Source: an uncultured Actinomycetes bacterium
Lineage (GTDB): Bacteria; Actinomycetota; Thermoleophilia; RBG-16-64-13
Length of the DNA: 46,071 nt
Assembly (NCBI GenBank): GCA_937148845.1
Contig: CAKZRW010000041.1
Location: 1 to 46,071 of the forward strand
Direction of reading: 5' to 3'
Part shown: positions 1 to 8,343 of the stretch, piece by piece
How positions within the stretch are numbered: the stretch's first letter is position 1
Layout: each line of letters starts with the position of its first letter
Made by a program: the position numbers and the translations under genes
The notes under the pieces: model-generated
The model's input: the letters and a program-made list of their open reading frames with translations, nothing else
Told to the model about the DNA's origin: nothing
Databases searched by the model: none

Positions 1-45
1 GAGCCGCACGATACCTATGATCCTTCGACTGACTACGTGCAGTAG
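1..45 (+). CDS. C-terminal tail of an upstream gene (partial)
   Basis: Frame 1 is open from the window edge to a TAG at 43-45 and encodes 14 residues ending in DYVQ. It ends about 70 bases before the next gene, as expected for the end of an upstream gene in the same direction. Too little remains to name a product, and it could be chance. Confidence 0.3.
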   Translation, partial: EPHDTYDPSTDYVQ

Positions 46-115
46 AAGACGTGCCCTGTACGAGGTGCGGTAGATGGCCATGCAGTGGATGGAAGCGCTT
101 AGATGAGGTGTGATC

Positions 116-949
116 ATGGCCGAACGTAAAGAACTCACCGCCGAAGAGAAGGCCAAACCCTATGCCAAGTACTACTACCTGCCGCCGGCTCCGCCGGCGG
201 CCCACCATGCTGAGATGATGGTCGACCTCAAGCCCCTCGACCCGGCGAAGGCCGACCGCATCCAGGACTTGAACAATCTGCTGTCGCCCGGTTACACCGA
301 AGGCGAGAACGGGTACTGTGTCCTCCCCGATGGCAGCGGCTATGTGGCCCTACGCCATCCCCTGCCGGGAGGTACGCCGGAGATGATCGACTGGTGGTTC
401 GCCTGGCACGCGTTGGAAGACCTCCGTTACAAGATCTGGTACCCCGAGATGCATATCGCTGCCCGCCTCGATCCGGAAGATCGGGCCAAGGCCCTTGATG
501 CCTCTCGGCCGCTGCCTCTCCGGTTCCAGGGGCTGACTCATCATGTGGTCGAGGACATCGGCGGCGGTGTGTTGAACGCTGTCGACATCAGCTTTCTCAC
601 TCCAGACGACTTCGGGTTCGACAGGGCGCGTTTCCGTCCGCCCTATGCCGAGACGGTGGCTGCCGCCAACGTGGTGGCGCGGGGCCTGGAGGAGCCAGCC
701 GACGCCCCTGGTCTTCCCGTGGCCTTCGTCCATCTGGTGCGTAAGACGGAGGACGGCATCGAGGTACGCAATCGCTTCTGGGTGGGCTACCAGATAGTGG
801 ACAAGAAGCCGGTGCTCCAGCTGCCTCCCGGTGCTGCCATCCCCGAGGAGGCGCTTCGGGGTCTGTTCCTCCACGACGTGCAGGAGTTCGCCAACCTGGC
901 GCGGATGCTGCCGGAACTCTACCGAGAGATGGAAGGTAAGGTGGCGTGA
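116..949 (+). CDS. Phloretin hydrolase / DAPG hydrolase (PhlG) family C-C hydrolase
   Basis: The 277-residue product resembles the PhlG/phloretin hydrolase family. These zinc enzymes cleave the C-C bond between an acyl group and a phloroglucinol ring; family members act on 2,4-diacetylphloroglucinol or phloretin in the cytoplasm. What I see: the WYPEMH segment with His113, HHVVE with Glu146, and HDVQE with His253 and Glu257. Their spacing mirrors the PhlG zinc ligands as I recall them (His129, Glu160, His270, Glu274). His206 may match the catalytic histidine. There is no signal peptide. I chose ATG 116 because GAGGTG lies 5 bases upstream; a GTG at 110 is also in frame. Its stop overlaps the start of the next gene (GTGA), so the two are translationally coupled. 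Family is fairly sure; substrate is unknown. Confidence 0.8.
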   Translation: MAERKELTAEEKAKPYAKYYYLPPAPPAAHHAEMMVDLKPLDPAKADRIQDLNNLLSPGYTEGENGYCVLPDGSGYVALRHPLPGGTPEMIDWWFAWHALEDLRYKIWYPEMHIAARLDPEDRAKALDASRPLPLRFQGLTHHVVEDIGGGVLNAVDISFLTPDDFGFDRARFRPPYAETVAAANVVARGLEEPADAPGLPVAFVHLVRKTEDGIEVRNRFWVGYQIVDKKPVLQLPPGAAIPEEALRGLFLHDVQEFANLARMLPELYREMEGKVA

Positions 950-2508
950 CGTACAGCTTCGAGACGCCTCCACCGCTGCTTCCTGAGGAGGCCATCAGCG
1001 ACACGGTCGACTGTGACGTGGTGGTGGTAGGGGCCGGGATTTCCGGAACGCCTGCCGCTATACGAGCGGCGGAGTTGGGCGCCCGGGTGCGGGTGTTGGA
1101 AAAAGGCCCCACCTTCGGCAAGCACAGGACAGGTGGCTTTGCTGCCTTCGGTACCAAGGCCCAGCGAGCGGCGGGCATCGAGCTTCCTCAAGAGACGTGC
1201 GACCGCTTAGTTCTCGACCTGTGGAGCTGCAGCATGGCGTTCCAATGCCGGCTGCCCCTGATGTCGCTGTGGATGAGGCACAGCGCGCGGGTGGCCGACT
1301 GGCTCAGCGATATCCTAGCCGGGAAAGGGGTCGAGGTCCGGGCGGTAGTCACCCCTAGCATAACTGGGCCCGGCCTCCGCGCCTCCATCGTCCGGCCCAA
1401 CCAGTTCTGGAACGAGTACTGCCTGCTCCACCGCATGGGCAGAACGTTCGCGGAAGGCGAGAACGTGGATTGGATGGCGCCCCTGGTGGATTACGCCGTC
1501 GAGCGGGGAGTGGTCTACCACTACCGTACTCCTGCCGAGCGGTTGGTGCGGTCCGAGGGGGGAAGGGTCACGGCTGTCATAGCCAGGGATGCGGATAACC
1601 GCTACCTCCGCTTTCGCGCCCAGAAGGGCATCATCCTGGCGGCCGGAGATTTCATCAACGACGAGGAGATGGTGGCAGTCTTCTGCCAGCACTTAGCCAG
1701 GAACGTAAACAATTTCTCGAACAAGTACTGTACCGGTGACGGGCACAAGATGGCCATCTGGGTGGGGGCGGACATGGATGAGATCGTGGCCGGGGATGTG
1801 TTCCCCGGCCAGACCGTCACCGGGAAGAACCTGCGCCCGGACGAACCTTTCTGGGCTCTTTACCAGGATTGGTGGTGGTGCCCAGCGGTGGCTTCCATGC
1901 CCATGCTTTATGTTGACATAGGCGGCTATCGCTACGGGAACGAGAACCTTCCCTTCCAGCAGAACGCGGTGGCAGCCCTCAGCATGCCTGAAGGCCGGGT
2001 GTGGTCGCTATGGGATGCCGCCTGGCGCACCAAGTTCCCGCAGATCCCAGAGAAGACCCCCACCTCCCTGAACACTCCCCAGCAGGTGGAAGTCGATGTG
2101 CGGGAGGGCCTCACTGTGAAGGCCGACACTTTGGCGGAGCTGGCCGCCAAGATCGATGTACCGGCGGACGTACTCACGGCGACCGTCGCTCGCTACAACG
2201 CTCTCTGCGCCAAGGGCCGCGACGAAGACTGTTTCAAGGAACCTGAGTGGCTCAAGCCCCTTGACACTCCGCCCTTCTACGCGGCCGGCATCGGGGCAGC
2301 GATAACCGGGACCCGGGGCGGGGTGAAAGTGAACCCCGACATGCAGGTGCTTGACAAGAGGGGAAGGGCTATCCCTGGCCTGTATGCGGTCGGAAACAAC
2401 GCGGGCAGCTTCTACGGCATGGTGTATCCCCCTCAGTTGGAAGGAAGCGGCATCGGTCATGCCTTCACCTTTGCCTGTCTTGCCGCCGAGCACGCGGTCA
2501 GCCAGTAG
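946..2508 (+). CDS. FAD-dependent oxidoreductase (fumarate reductase / 3-ketosteroid dehydrogenase-type flavoprotein)
   Basis: The 520-residue protein is a cytosolic FAD_binding_2 flavoprotein. The N-terminal dinucleotide fold is clear: GAGISG at residues 29-34, followed by AAELGARVRVLEKG. The C-terminal FAD-closing segment (GTRGGVKVN, then PGLYAVGNNAGS) is typical of the fumarate reductase/KstD/urocanate reductase superfamily. There is no heme domain, no covalent-FMN domain and no Tat signal, so it is not a periplasmic respiratory reductase. The start is GTG 946, overlapping the previous stop (TGA 947-949). Family members reduce or desaturate C=C bonds next to a carbonyl. Beside a PhlG-like hydrolase and two cyclases, a role in reducing or oxidising a cyclic dione is a reasonable inference; the substrate is unknown. 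Confidence 0.85.
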   Translation: MTYSFETPPPLLPEEAISDTVDCDVVVVGAGISGTPAAIRAAELGARVRVLEKGPTFGKHRTGGFAAFGTKAQRAAGIELPQETCDRLVLDLWSCSMAFQCRLPLMSLWMRHSARVADWLSDILAGKGVEVRAVVTPSITGPGLRASIVRPNQFWNEYCLLHRMGRTFAEGENVDWMAPLVDYAVERGVVYHYRTPAERLVRSEGGRVTAVIARDADNRYLRFRAQKGIILAAGDFINDEEMVAVFCQHLARNVNNFSNKYCTGDGHKMAIWVGADMDEIVAGDVFPGQTVTGKNLRPDEPFWALYQDWWWCPAVASMPMLYVDIGGYRYGNENLPFQQNAVAALSMPEGRVWSLWDAAWRTKFPQIPEKTPTSLNTPQQVEVDVREGLTVKADTLAELAAKIDVPADVLTATVARYNALCAKGRDEDCFKEPEWLKPLDTPPFYAAGIGAAITGTRGGVKVNPDMQVLDKRGRAIPGLYAVGNNAGSFYGMVYPPQLEGSGIGHAFTFACLAAEHAVSQ

Positions 2509-2596
2509 ACGGCAGCGCACGCCGCTGGGCTAGGCGCCGCGCACGTTCTGCTTTGGAAGACGCATGTCACCTGATCGTGCTTTGAGAGGGCGTTTC

Positions 2597-2622
2597 TGGT
2601 ATACTCGTACCGTCTTACGGTA
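2597..2622 (+). promoter_or_regulatory. Extended -10 promoter with inverted repeat at the start site, upstream of cyclase 1
   Basis: TGGTATACT at 2597-2605 is an extended -10 box with no good -35. Immediately downstream, TACCGT-ctt-ACGGTA (2608-2622) is a perfect 6-bp inverted repeat sitting on the predicted transcription start, a position suited to a repressor. It suggests the two cyclase genes have their own promoter, separate from the upstream pair. Predicted only from sequence. Confidence 0.45.
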
Positions 2623-2664
2623 TGTAAGTGCTTGCTGTCCACATATCCCAAGGGGGAGCGAAGC

Positions 2665-3471
2665 ATGTCGAATGTCACCATCGACCCCGTGACCGGGCTT
2701 CAGTTCGTGGAACTGAGCCACGTGTGGGGCCACGGAGTCCCGTCCTATCCCGGACAAGCCGACGTGAAGATGCACCGTGGTGTGAAGCATGCCCAGCACG
2801 GCGTCCTGGCTTGGCGCATAACCACCGTCATGCACACAGGCACCCACATGAACGCACCCATCCACCTCATCCAGAAAAGCGCCGATCTCGCTGCCATCGA
2901 CCCTGAGCGCTTCTTCGGCAATGGCTGTGTGCTCGATGTGCCCAAGAAGAGTTGGGAAGTCATCACAGCGGATGACTTGAAGAACGCCAAGCCCGGGGTC
3001 CAGGAAGGCGACATCGTAGTGATCGTCACCGGCTGGCACCACAAGTACTCCGATTCCCTCGAGTACTACGGGGAAGCGCCTGGCCTCAGCAAGGAAGCGG
3101 CCGAGTGGCTAGTGACCATGAAGCCCAAGCTGGTCGCCATCGACACCCCCTTCATCGACCATCCCTTGGCCACCTCTATGGCCGAGCACCGGGGTGGGCC
3201 GCAGATGAAGCGTCTGACTGCGGAGTACATCAAGGCCACCGGTCTGGATCCCAAGAAAGAACATCCGGAATGGAACGCCGCGCACAAGGTCCTCTTGGGT
3301 GCGGGTATCCCCACCATCGAGCAGGTCGGTGGCGACGTGGACATCGTCAAAGGCAAGCGGGCGACCTTGGCGGCCACTCCCTGGAAGTTCGAACACGGTG
3401 ATGCCTGCCAGGTGCGCTTCGTCGCCATGTGCGATCCCAGCGGCAATCTCCGGATCGAACCTGGTAACTGA
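2665..3471 (+). CDS. Cyclase family metal-dependent hydrolase (kynurenine formamidase-like), copy 1
   Basis: The 268-residue protein belongs to the cyclase (kynurenine formamidase-like) superfamily. These metal-dependent hydrolases open amide, lactone or cyclic ketone bonds. The metal motif HxGTHxDxPxH appears as H57-TGTH61-M-N63-AP-I-H67, with Asn in place of the usual Asp. The C-terminal half carries a long family-typical region with FIDHPLAT and GAGIPTIEQVGGD. The start is ATG 2665, 6 bases after AGGGGGAG; an upstream in-frame start at 2632 has no ribosome site. It is the first of two adjacent paralogues (next starts at 3498). Hydrolysis of a cyclic 1,3-dione or similar ring is an inference from neighbours. 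The Asn substitution could alter metal binding. Confidence 0.8.
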   Translation: MSNVTIDPVTGLQFVELSHVWGHGVPSYPGQADVKMHRGVKHAQHGVLAWRITTVMHTGTHMNAPIHLIQKSADLAAIDPERFFGNGCVLDVPKKSWEVITADDLKNAKPGVQEGDIVVIVTGWHHKYSDSLEYYGEAPGLSKEAAEWLVTMKPKLVAIDTPFIDHPLATSMAEHRGGPQMKRLTAEYIKATGLDPKKEHPEWNAAHKVLLGAGIPTIEQVGGDVDIVKGKRATLAATPWKFEHGDACQVRFVAMCDPSGNLRIEPGN

Positions 3472-3497
3472 CACCTGCCTGGGCGAAAGGAACAGCC

Positions 3498-4289
3498 ATG
3501 GCTTTGAAGATATACGACCTCAGCCACACCTTCACTCAGTTCATGCCCGAGTGGCCCTCGACGGCGAGCGTGGACATCGACATCGACAAGTTCCATGCCA
3601 AAGACGGCGTCTATCAGGTGCAGTGGGAAGGCATCATGCATCGCTGCACCCATATGGACGCCCCCCTACACGTGACCGAGAACACCCCCTCCATCGCCGA
3701 CTATCCGCTGTGGCGGCTTTTTGGTACGGGCGTGTGCGTCTCTATCCCCAAGGGCAAGTGGGGGGTCATCACTCCGGAAGACCTCGAGAATGCCCGGCCT
3801 AGGATCGAAGAGGGTGACATCGTGGTCATCAACACCGGCTTCCATCACCTGTGGGCGGACACCGACGAGTACTTCGCCTATGGTTGCGGCATCAACGAAG
3901 ACGGGGCTCGCTGGCTGGTGGAGAAGAAGGTGAAGATGGTGGCCTATGGCTGCCAGGCTAACGACCATCCCATCGCTACCAAGTTGGTCGATCATGGTCT
4001 GGGCCCCAGCCATCCGCACCTGATCAAGGAGTGGAAAGAGACCTTCGGGCGCGACCCCCTGGAAGATTTCCCCAAGTGGGAGCCGGCCCACAAGACCCTG
4101 ATGGTGAAAGGTGGCATCCCCGGTATCGAGAACGCCGGGGGTGCGCTCGACGAAGTGACAGGCAAGCGCTGCACTTTCATGGCCTTCCCGTGGCGCTGGC
4201 CGGGCGGCGATGGCTGTATCGTGCGCTTGCTGGCTATAGTCGACCCGGAGCAGACCTTCCGGTTCGAGACGGGGGACTGGACCAAGTAG
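3498..4289 (+). CDS. Cyclase family metal-dependent hydrolase, copy 2
   Basis: The 263-residue protein is a paralogue of the preceding gene, 26 bases downstream. It shares the order of motifs (DLSHTF near the N-terminus, the metal motif, the central ANDHPIAT, and GGIPGIENAGG near the C-terminus). Its metal motif is H48-RCTH52-M-D54-AP-L-H58: the Asp missing in copy 1 is present, but the usual Gly is Cys50. The two copies are clearly diverged, so they probably act on different substrates or form a hetero-oligomer rather than being a recent duplication. The start is ATG 3498 behind AAAGGA. Two strong hairpins follow. Reaction and substrate are unknown beyond the family. Confidence 0.8.
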   Translation: MALKIYDLSHTFTQFMPEWPSTASVDIDIDKFHAKDGVYQVQWEGIMHRCTHMDAPLHVTENTPSIADYPLWRLFGTGVCVSIPKGKWGVITPEDLENARPRIEEGDIVVINTGFHHLWADTDEYFAYGCGINEDGARWLVEKKVKMVAYGCQANDHPIATKLVDHGLGPSHPHLIKEWKETFGRDPLEDFPKWEPAHKTLMVKGGIPGIENAGGALDEVTGKRCTFMAFPWRWPGGDGCIVRLLAIVDPEQTFRFETGDWTK

Positions 4290-4336
4290 GCCCAGGACGA
4301 GCTGGGCGGCTGGCTGCGACTGTATAGAGGGCCTGC

Positions 4337-4360
4337 GCGGGCGGCTGAGAAGCCGCCCGC
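4337..4360 (+). terminator. GC-rich hairpin after the cyclase pair
   Basis: Perfect 10-bp stem GCGGGCGGCT / AGCCGCCCGC with a GAGA loop, 47 bases after the cyclase 2 stop. No U-tract follows, as with most hairpins in this genome. Confidence 0.6.
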
Positions 4361-4394
4361 GGCGGGGCTTAAGAAGCTGTAGGTGCTCAAGAAA

Positions 4395-4428
4395 CCGAGG
4401 CCCCGGGGCAGACGCCCCGGGGCCTCGG
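4395..4428. terminator. Bidirectional hairpin between convergent genes
   Basis: A perfect 15-bp stem (CCGAGGCCCCGGGGC at 4395-4409 with its complement at 4414-4428, loop AGAC) lies between the plus-strand cyclase and the minus-strand foldase gene. On the minus strand it is followed by TTTCTTG. Confidence 0.65.
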
Positions 4429-4440
4429 CATTCACGTCGC

Positions 4441-5721
4441 TCAGTTACCGCCCGGCGTTGGGATGACCACCGCCGTGTCTTCTGGGCTGCTTGCGGTCGT
4501 TTCCGAGCTACCCACGGTCGTGGTGGGGCCGGCCGCAGTGGTCGGGGTGGTATCTGAGGTGACCGGGGAGCTGGTGGTCGTAGTGGTGGGTTGCCAGTCA
4601 TCGGCGTAGATGACGCCGATCTCCAACTTGGTCTTTTCGACCCAGTCTTTCCAAGCCCTGGCCTTCTTCTCGTTGAGAAGGATGTTAGTGATGTCCTCCT
4701 TGACCTCTTCCAGCGAGTATTGCTTGGCCTCGTTTATGCCGGTCACTTGGATGATGTGGTATCCGTACACTGTCTTTACAGGCTGGGAGATTTCGTCCTT
4801 AGCCAGGGAGAAGACCGCCTCATCGAATTCCGGAGCTGTCTCGCCTTTGTAGACCGTACCCAGATCTCCGCCCCGGTTCTTGGTACCGGGGTCATCCGAA
4901 TATTTCTTGGCCAGCTCGGTCCAGTCGCCGCCCGCAACGAGCTGGGCCCGCACTTGCTCTGCTGTGGCCAGGGCTGCTGCCCAGTCGGACTCTGTCGGCT
5001 TAGCTGTGGTCGAAGTAGTGGCCGAAGTAACGGTCGACGACCCGCCCTCGGCCTCCCCACTGATCTCTGAGGGGGTGGTAGTCGAGCTGGTGGTGGTAGT
5101 GGTCCCGTCGACCCGTCCCGATACCGGGGCTATGAGTATGTGCCGGGCAGTACGGGTCTCCTCTACGAAATAGTAATCCTTGTTCTGGTCGTAGTAAGCC
5201 GCTATCTCCTCATCCGAAACGGAGGTTATGTTCTTGGTGACCGCCTCATAAGTCTTTTGCAGAAGAAGCGACTCCTTGTATCCCTCTTTGAACTGCTCGA
5301 GCGTCAGGTTCTGATCCGCCAGGGCACTCTCGAAAGCGGCTTGATCGCCGTTGAAAGAGTCGTTCACGATAGAGTCTATCTCGGTCTGAACGTCCTCGTC
5401 AGTGACCGTCACGCGTAGCGACCCCGCTTTCTGCCGAGCTAGCTCGTAGGTGATCATGTATTCGAGCACGTCCTGTTGGAAAGCCTTGTAGCCCTCGGGG
5501 TCCGTCTCTTTGTCCGGAACATAGGGAGCCAGCTGCACTTCCAGCTCGGCCACTTTGGCGTCAAGCTGTTTCTGGGTGATGACGGTCCCCCCCACCTTGG
5601 CGACAGCGTCACCGGGCAGTTTTCCCCCGCAACCGGCAAGCCCCGCACTTAAGGCGAGAAGGGTCACCGCCAGCGTGACGGCTGGCACGACCGCTAGTCT
5701 TCTTCTCCTCTTCACAATCAC
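4441..5721 (-). CDS. SurA/PrsA-type peptidyl-prolyl isomerase lipoprotein
   Basis: The 426-residue product is an exported lipoprotein with a basic N-terminus, a hydrophobic stretch and a lipobox LAGC (Cys31). Residues about 35-190 form the SurA_N/PrsA chaperone region. A parvulin rotamase domain spans about 191-350: it begins TARHIL, continues after a Ser/Thr-rich insert as KKYSDDPGTKNRGGDLG, and ends near YGYHIIQV. The insert (about 205-240) and the C-terminal tail are almost pure Thr/Ser/Pro. It probably folds secreted proteins on the outer face of the membrane. The start is GTG 5721, after GAGAGAGG. It faces the cyclase genes and is divergent from the binding-protein gene, so it is not obviously part of the catabolic unit. 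Confidence 0.85.
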   Translation of the reverse strand: MIVKRRRRLAVVPAVTLAVTLLALSAGLAGCGGKLPGDAVAKVGGTVITQKQLDAKVAELEVQLAPYVPDKETDPEGYKAFQQDVLEYMITYELARQKAGSLRVTVTDEDVQTEIDSIVNDSFNGDQAAFESALADQNLTLEQFKEGYKESLLLQKTYEAVTKNITSVSDEEIAAYYDQNKDYYFVEETRTARHILIAPVSGRVDGTTTTTSSTTTPSEISGEAEGGSSTVTSATTSTTAKPTESDWAAALATAEQVRAQLVAGGDWTELAKKYSDDPGTKNRGGDLGTVYKGETAPEFDEAVFSLAKDEISQPVKTVYGYHIIQVTGINEAKQYSLEEVKEDITNILLNEKKARAWKDWVEKTKLEIGVIYADDWQPTTTTTSSPVTSDTTPTTAAGPTTTVGSSETTASSPEDTAVVIPTPGGN

Positions 5722-6019
5722 AAGAACCTCTCTCGACGTGGTTCAGAGTCGGTGTCTAGGCAGTATAGCCCCATTCTTATAAAGAGGATGTGAGTAGCTG
5801 GCAGCTGGTTTGGGAGCAAGGAGTGGCGCCGGCAGTCCGGTCCAGGTAAGCGAGCACTCACTACTGATATTTCCCCTGGCGGTCATTGGTGCTAGGATGA
5901 AATAGAAACGGATTCCGGTGCGCCGACTGGCTGCCAGGGACTGTATCGGCCCAGGCCACAGGTAGTCAGGCGCTACCGACAGGTACCGACAGATGAGGAC
6001 TGTCAAGCAAGGAGGGGAC
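5722..6019. other. Divergent intergenic region with operator and short direct repeat
   Basis: These 298 bases between the foldase lipoprotein and the substrate-binding protein contain no convincing gene. They hold a TetR-type operator (5845-5862), a 9-bp tandem TACCGACAG at 5974-5982 and 5984-5992, and the strong ribosome site GGAGGGG at 6011-6017. No clear sigma-70 promoter was seen. Confidence 0.5.
5845..5862. promoter_or_regulatory. Putative TetR operator upstream of the binding-protein gene
   Basis: On the minus strand the site reads AGTGAGTGCTCGCTTACC. It matches the inverted repeat between the TetR gene and AOR (8363-8380) at 14 of 18 positions, giving the shared form AGTGAGnGnTCGCTTA. 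Both sites lie in front of island genes, so control of both by the neighbouring TetR protein is likely but inferred. Confidence 0.5.
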
Positions 6020-7435
6020 ATGGAGGAGAAGAACGTCAGCAGGCGTGAGTTCCTCAAGCTAGCCGGGGTCGCGGGAGCGGCCGTAGGTTTGGCCGGAGGT
6101 CTGGGCGGCGCTCTCGCTGCTTGCGGCGAGGCCGAAGAGACGACCACCAGCGCGACAGCGCAAGCCACCACCAGCAGCACTGCGGCTCCCGAGACCACCA
6201 CTAGCGTAAGCACCGGTCCGGAGACAGGTCGCGACATCATCTTGGGCTTGGTTTCGCCGAAGACGGGGCCGCTGGCGCTGTTTGCCAAGGCCGATGACTG
6301 GTGGGTCGACTATGCCCTGAAAGCGGTGCCTGACGGCGTCATCGCCGGTGACGGCAAGAGGCATATGATCAAGATCGAGCGCGCGGACAGCCAGTCGGAC
6401 GTCATGCGCGCGTCGCAGGTGGCGGGCGACCTCATCAACAACGCCAAAGTGGATTTGATGATGGCCTCCGGCTCGCCCGACACCGCGAACCCAGTGGCGG
6501 ACCAATGCGAGGCTCTGGGTTGTCCGTCCATCGCCAACTTCGTACCCTGGCAGCCGTTCTACTTCGGCCGGGGAGCCACTCCCGACAAGCCGTTCAAGTG
6601 GACGTACGCCCACGCCCTGGGGTTGGAGCAGATCGTCGCCAACTTCATAGCCATGTGGGACCAGGTGGAGACCAACAAGAAGGTCGGCTTCTTGTTCGCC
6701 AACGATTCGGACGGACAAGCCTGGACAAACATGGAGACCGGGCTGCCGCCGGCGGTGGAGAAGGCCGGCTATACCTATTTCCTCCCCGACCTCTATCCGG
6801 TGGGGTTGGAGGACTACACCGCCTATATCTCCGCCTTCAAGAAGCAAGGCTGTGAGATCTGCTGCGGGACCATCATCACGCCCGACTTCACCAACTTCTG
6901 GAAGCAGGCCGTGCAGCAGGGTTACCAGCCGAAGGTGCTCACCATCGGGAAAGCTCTTCTCTTCCCGCAGACACTGGAGGCCATCGGTCCCATCGCCTAC
7001 AACGCGACGGTGGAGAGCGTATGGCATCCCAGCTGGCCTTTCAAAGACTCCATCACCGGGAAGACCTGCCAGGAGCTCGCCGAGGATTACATGGCCAAGA
7101 CGGGCGAGCAGTGGACCGCGCCTATCGGACAGTACGGCAAGTTCGAATGGGCCGTCGACGTGTTCAAGCGGGTCAGCAACATCGACGACAGGGAAGAAAT
7201 CGTCAAGGCCATCAGCTCTACCAAGCTGGAGACCTGTCTGGGGCCGATCGACTTCACCGCGCCCGTGCAGATGGGCACGCGTCATCCTGTCCCCAACGTC
7301 TGCACTCCGCCCGTGGGTGGCGCTCAGTGGGTCAAGGGCGAGAAATTCCCGTTCGAGCCGGTCTTGGTCAGTAACGCGTTGGCGCCCGAGCTCACTCCCA
7401 CCACCAAAGTGCAGTTGATGCAGTACGGCGCCTGA
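6020..7435 (+). CDS. ABC transporter substrate-binding lipoprotein (type 1 periplasmic fold, LivJ-like), Tat-exported
   Basis: The 471-residue protein has a twin-arginine signal (SRREFLKLAG, Arg8-Arg9) running into a lipobox ALAAC (Cys35), then a Thr/Ser linker to about residue 65. The mature part looks like the branched-chain-amino-acid/aromatic-acid receptor family (DIILGLVSPKTGPLA, a central ADSQSD segment, and a long C-terminal lobe). It would capture a substrate outside the membrane. No permease or ATPase gene is nearby, so its transporter partner is elsewhere or it works alone. ATG 6020 is preceded by GGAGGGG. A putative TetR operator lies 158 bases upstream. Its position in the island suggests it binds the island's aromatic substrate; that is inference. 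Confidence 0.85.
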   Translation: MEEKNVSRREFLKLAGVAGAAVGLAGGLGGALAACGEAEETTTSATAQATTSSTAAPETTTSVSTGPETGRDIILGLVSPKTGPLALFAKADDWWVDYALKAVPDGVIAGDGKRHMIKIERADSQSDVMRASQVAGDLINNAKVDLMMASGSPDTANPVADQCEALGCPSIANFVPWQPFYFGRGATPDKPFKWTYAHALGLEQIVANFIAMWDQVETNKKVGFLFANDSDGQAWTNMETGLPPAVEKAGYTYFLPDLYPVGLEDYTAYISAFKKQGCEICCGTIITPDFTNFWKQAVQQGYQPKVLTIGKALLFPQTLEAIGPIAYNATVESVWHPSWPFKDSITGKTCQELAEDYMAKTGEQWTAPIGQYGKFEWAVDVFKRVSNIDDREEIVKAISSTKLETCLGPIDFTAPVQMGTRHPVPNVCTPPVGGAQWVKGEKFPFEPVLVSNALAPELTPTTKVQLMQYGA

Positions 7436-7511
7436 GCCCGAGCCAGGAGCTCCTGCCTACTCAACGGCCCTGAGCGGGCCGCATTCCGGGGGCGGCCGAA
7501 GTGAAGGGACG

Positions 7512-7537
7512 CGGGGCCCCGCGCTAGCGGGGCCCCG
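7512..7537. terminator. Hairpin between convergent binding-protein and TetR genes
   Basis: Perfect 11-bp stem CGGGGCCCCGC / GCGGGGCCCCG with loop GCTA, placed between two converging stop codons. Confidence 0.65.
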
Positions 7538-7541
7538 GCCG

Positions 7542-8294
7542 TTATGCCTCGGGGGCAGGCTCTGCTGCAGATGGCCCGGCCTCGGTCGGCACGAACGGGC
7601 CGGACGCGTTCGCTGTTCCTTCGCCCTTCAAGTACAAGACGAGGGCCTTGATCAGCTCGTCATAGAGCTGCGTGGTCGATATGCCATAGTAGAGCTCGTG
7701 GTCAGAGCCGAACACCAGTCGTCCACGTACTACAGCTGCGTAGATGCCGTAGGCCACGTCTATGGCCAGGCGCGGGTCGGGATGTCCGATCTCGTCCCGA
7801 TACCGGAGCAGTATCTCCGCCAAGGCGTCCCGGCGTTCCCGGTTGACTGCCTCGCCCTTGGCCCGCATGACCGGGTCGAACACCGACAGACTCATGAAGG
7901 CTCGCGACAGTTCACGCTCCCCGGTGACACGTCTGATGAGTACGCTGAAGACCGCTCTCACCGCTTCGGCCAGGTCGGTACAGTCTGCCGCCTCTTCTTG
8001 CATCTCCGCTCTTATGAGCGGCTCCAGCTGCGCGTGAAAGCGTTCCTGGACTGCGTGGAGAAGAGCGGTCTTGTCCGGAAAGCGAGCATAGAAGGCCCCC
8101 ACCGAGAGTCCTACACTGGCGACGACGCCACTGATCGTGAGCGTCTCCACGCCCTGGTTACGGATGTGCTGAAGCGCGGCCTCCAAGATGCGCTTGAGAG
8201 ATTCTCGGCTCCGTTTCTGCCGAGGCTCCTTGTAGGGAGTCGGCTCGAGGCTCCCCGGGGTCTGTGTTCGTTCGGTGGACTCGCCCTCTTCCAT
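7542..8294 (-). CDS. TetR family transcriptional regulator
   Basis: The 250-residue protein has a TetR_N DNA-binding domain at about residues 27-85 (RESLKRILEAALQHI, then TISGVVASVGLSVGAFYARFPDK). A helical ligand-binding region follows, with disordered ends. It is longer than a typical TetR protein of about 200 residues. It is divergent from AOR, with 134 bases between. On the minus strand a TATAGT box ends 6 bases before the ATG, which places the transcription start at or very near the ATG and suggests a leaderless mRNA. A matching inverted repeat lies in front of AOR and of the binding-protein gene. It probably represses the island until an aromatic ligand binds; ligand unknown. Confidence 0.85.
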   Translation of the reverse strand: MEEGESTERTQTPGSLEPTPYKEPRQKRSRESLKRILEAALQHIRNQGVETLTISGVVASVGLSVGAFYARFPDKTALLHAVQERFHAQLEPLIRAEMQEEAADCTDLAEAVRAVFSVLIRRVTGERELSRAFMSLSVFDPVMRAKGEAVNRERRDALAEILLRYRDEIGHPDPRLAIDVAYGIYAAVVRGRLVFGSDHELYYGISTTQLYDELIKALVLYLKGEGTANASGPFVPTEAGPSAAEPAPEA

Positions 8295-8300
8295 GGGCTC

Positions 8301-8306
8301 ACTATA
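8301..8306 (-). promoter_or_regulatory. -10 box for a leaderless tetR transcript
   Basis: Minus-strand TATAGT followed by six bases and then ATG 8294. The usual start distance of about 7 bases falls on the A of ATG. No strong -35 is visible. Confidence 0.45.
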
Positions 8307-8343
8307 CCTTGTGTAGCCAGCCGGCGCGAAGTGTCACGCGGGC

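Noticed and set aside
93-102. A full TetR operator before the PhlG-like gene
   Set aside because: Only the half-site CGCTTAG is shared and the other arm does not match; it may be chance.
6059-7285. Minus-strand open frame of about 400 codons opposite the binding-protein gene
   Set aside because: The plus-strand gene has a full Tat/lipobox signal and a ribosome site; the antisense product shows no motif.
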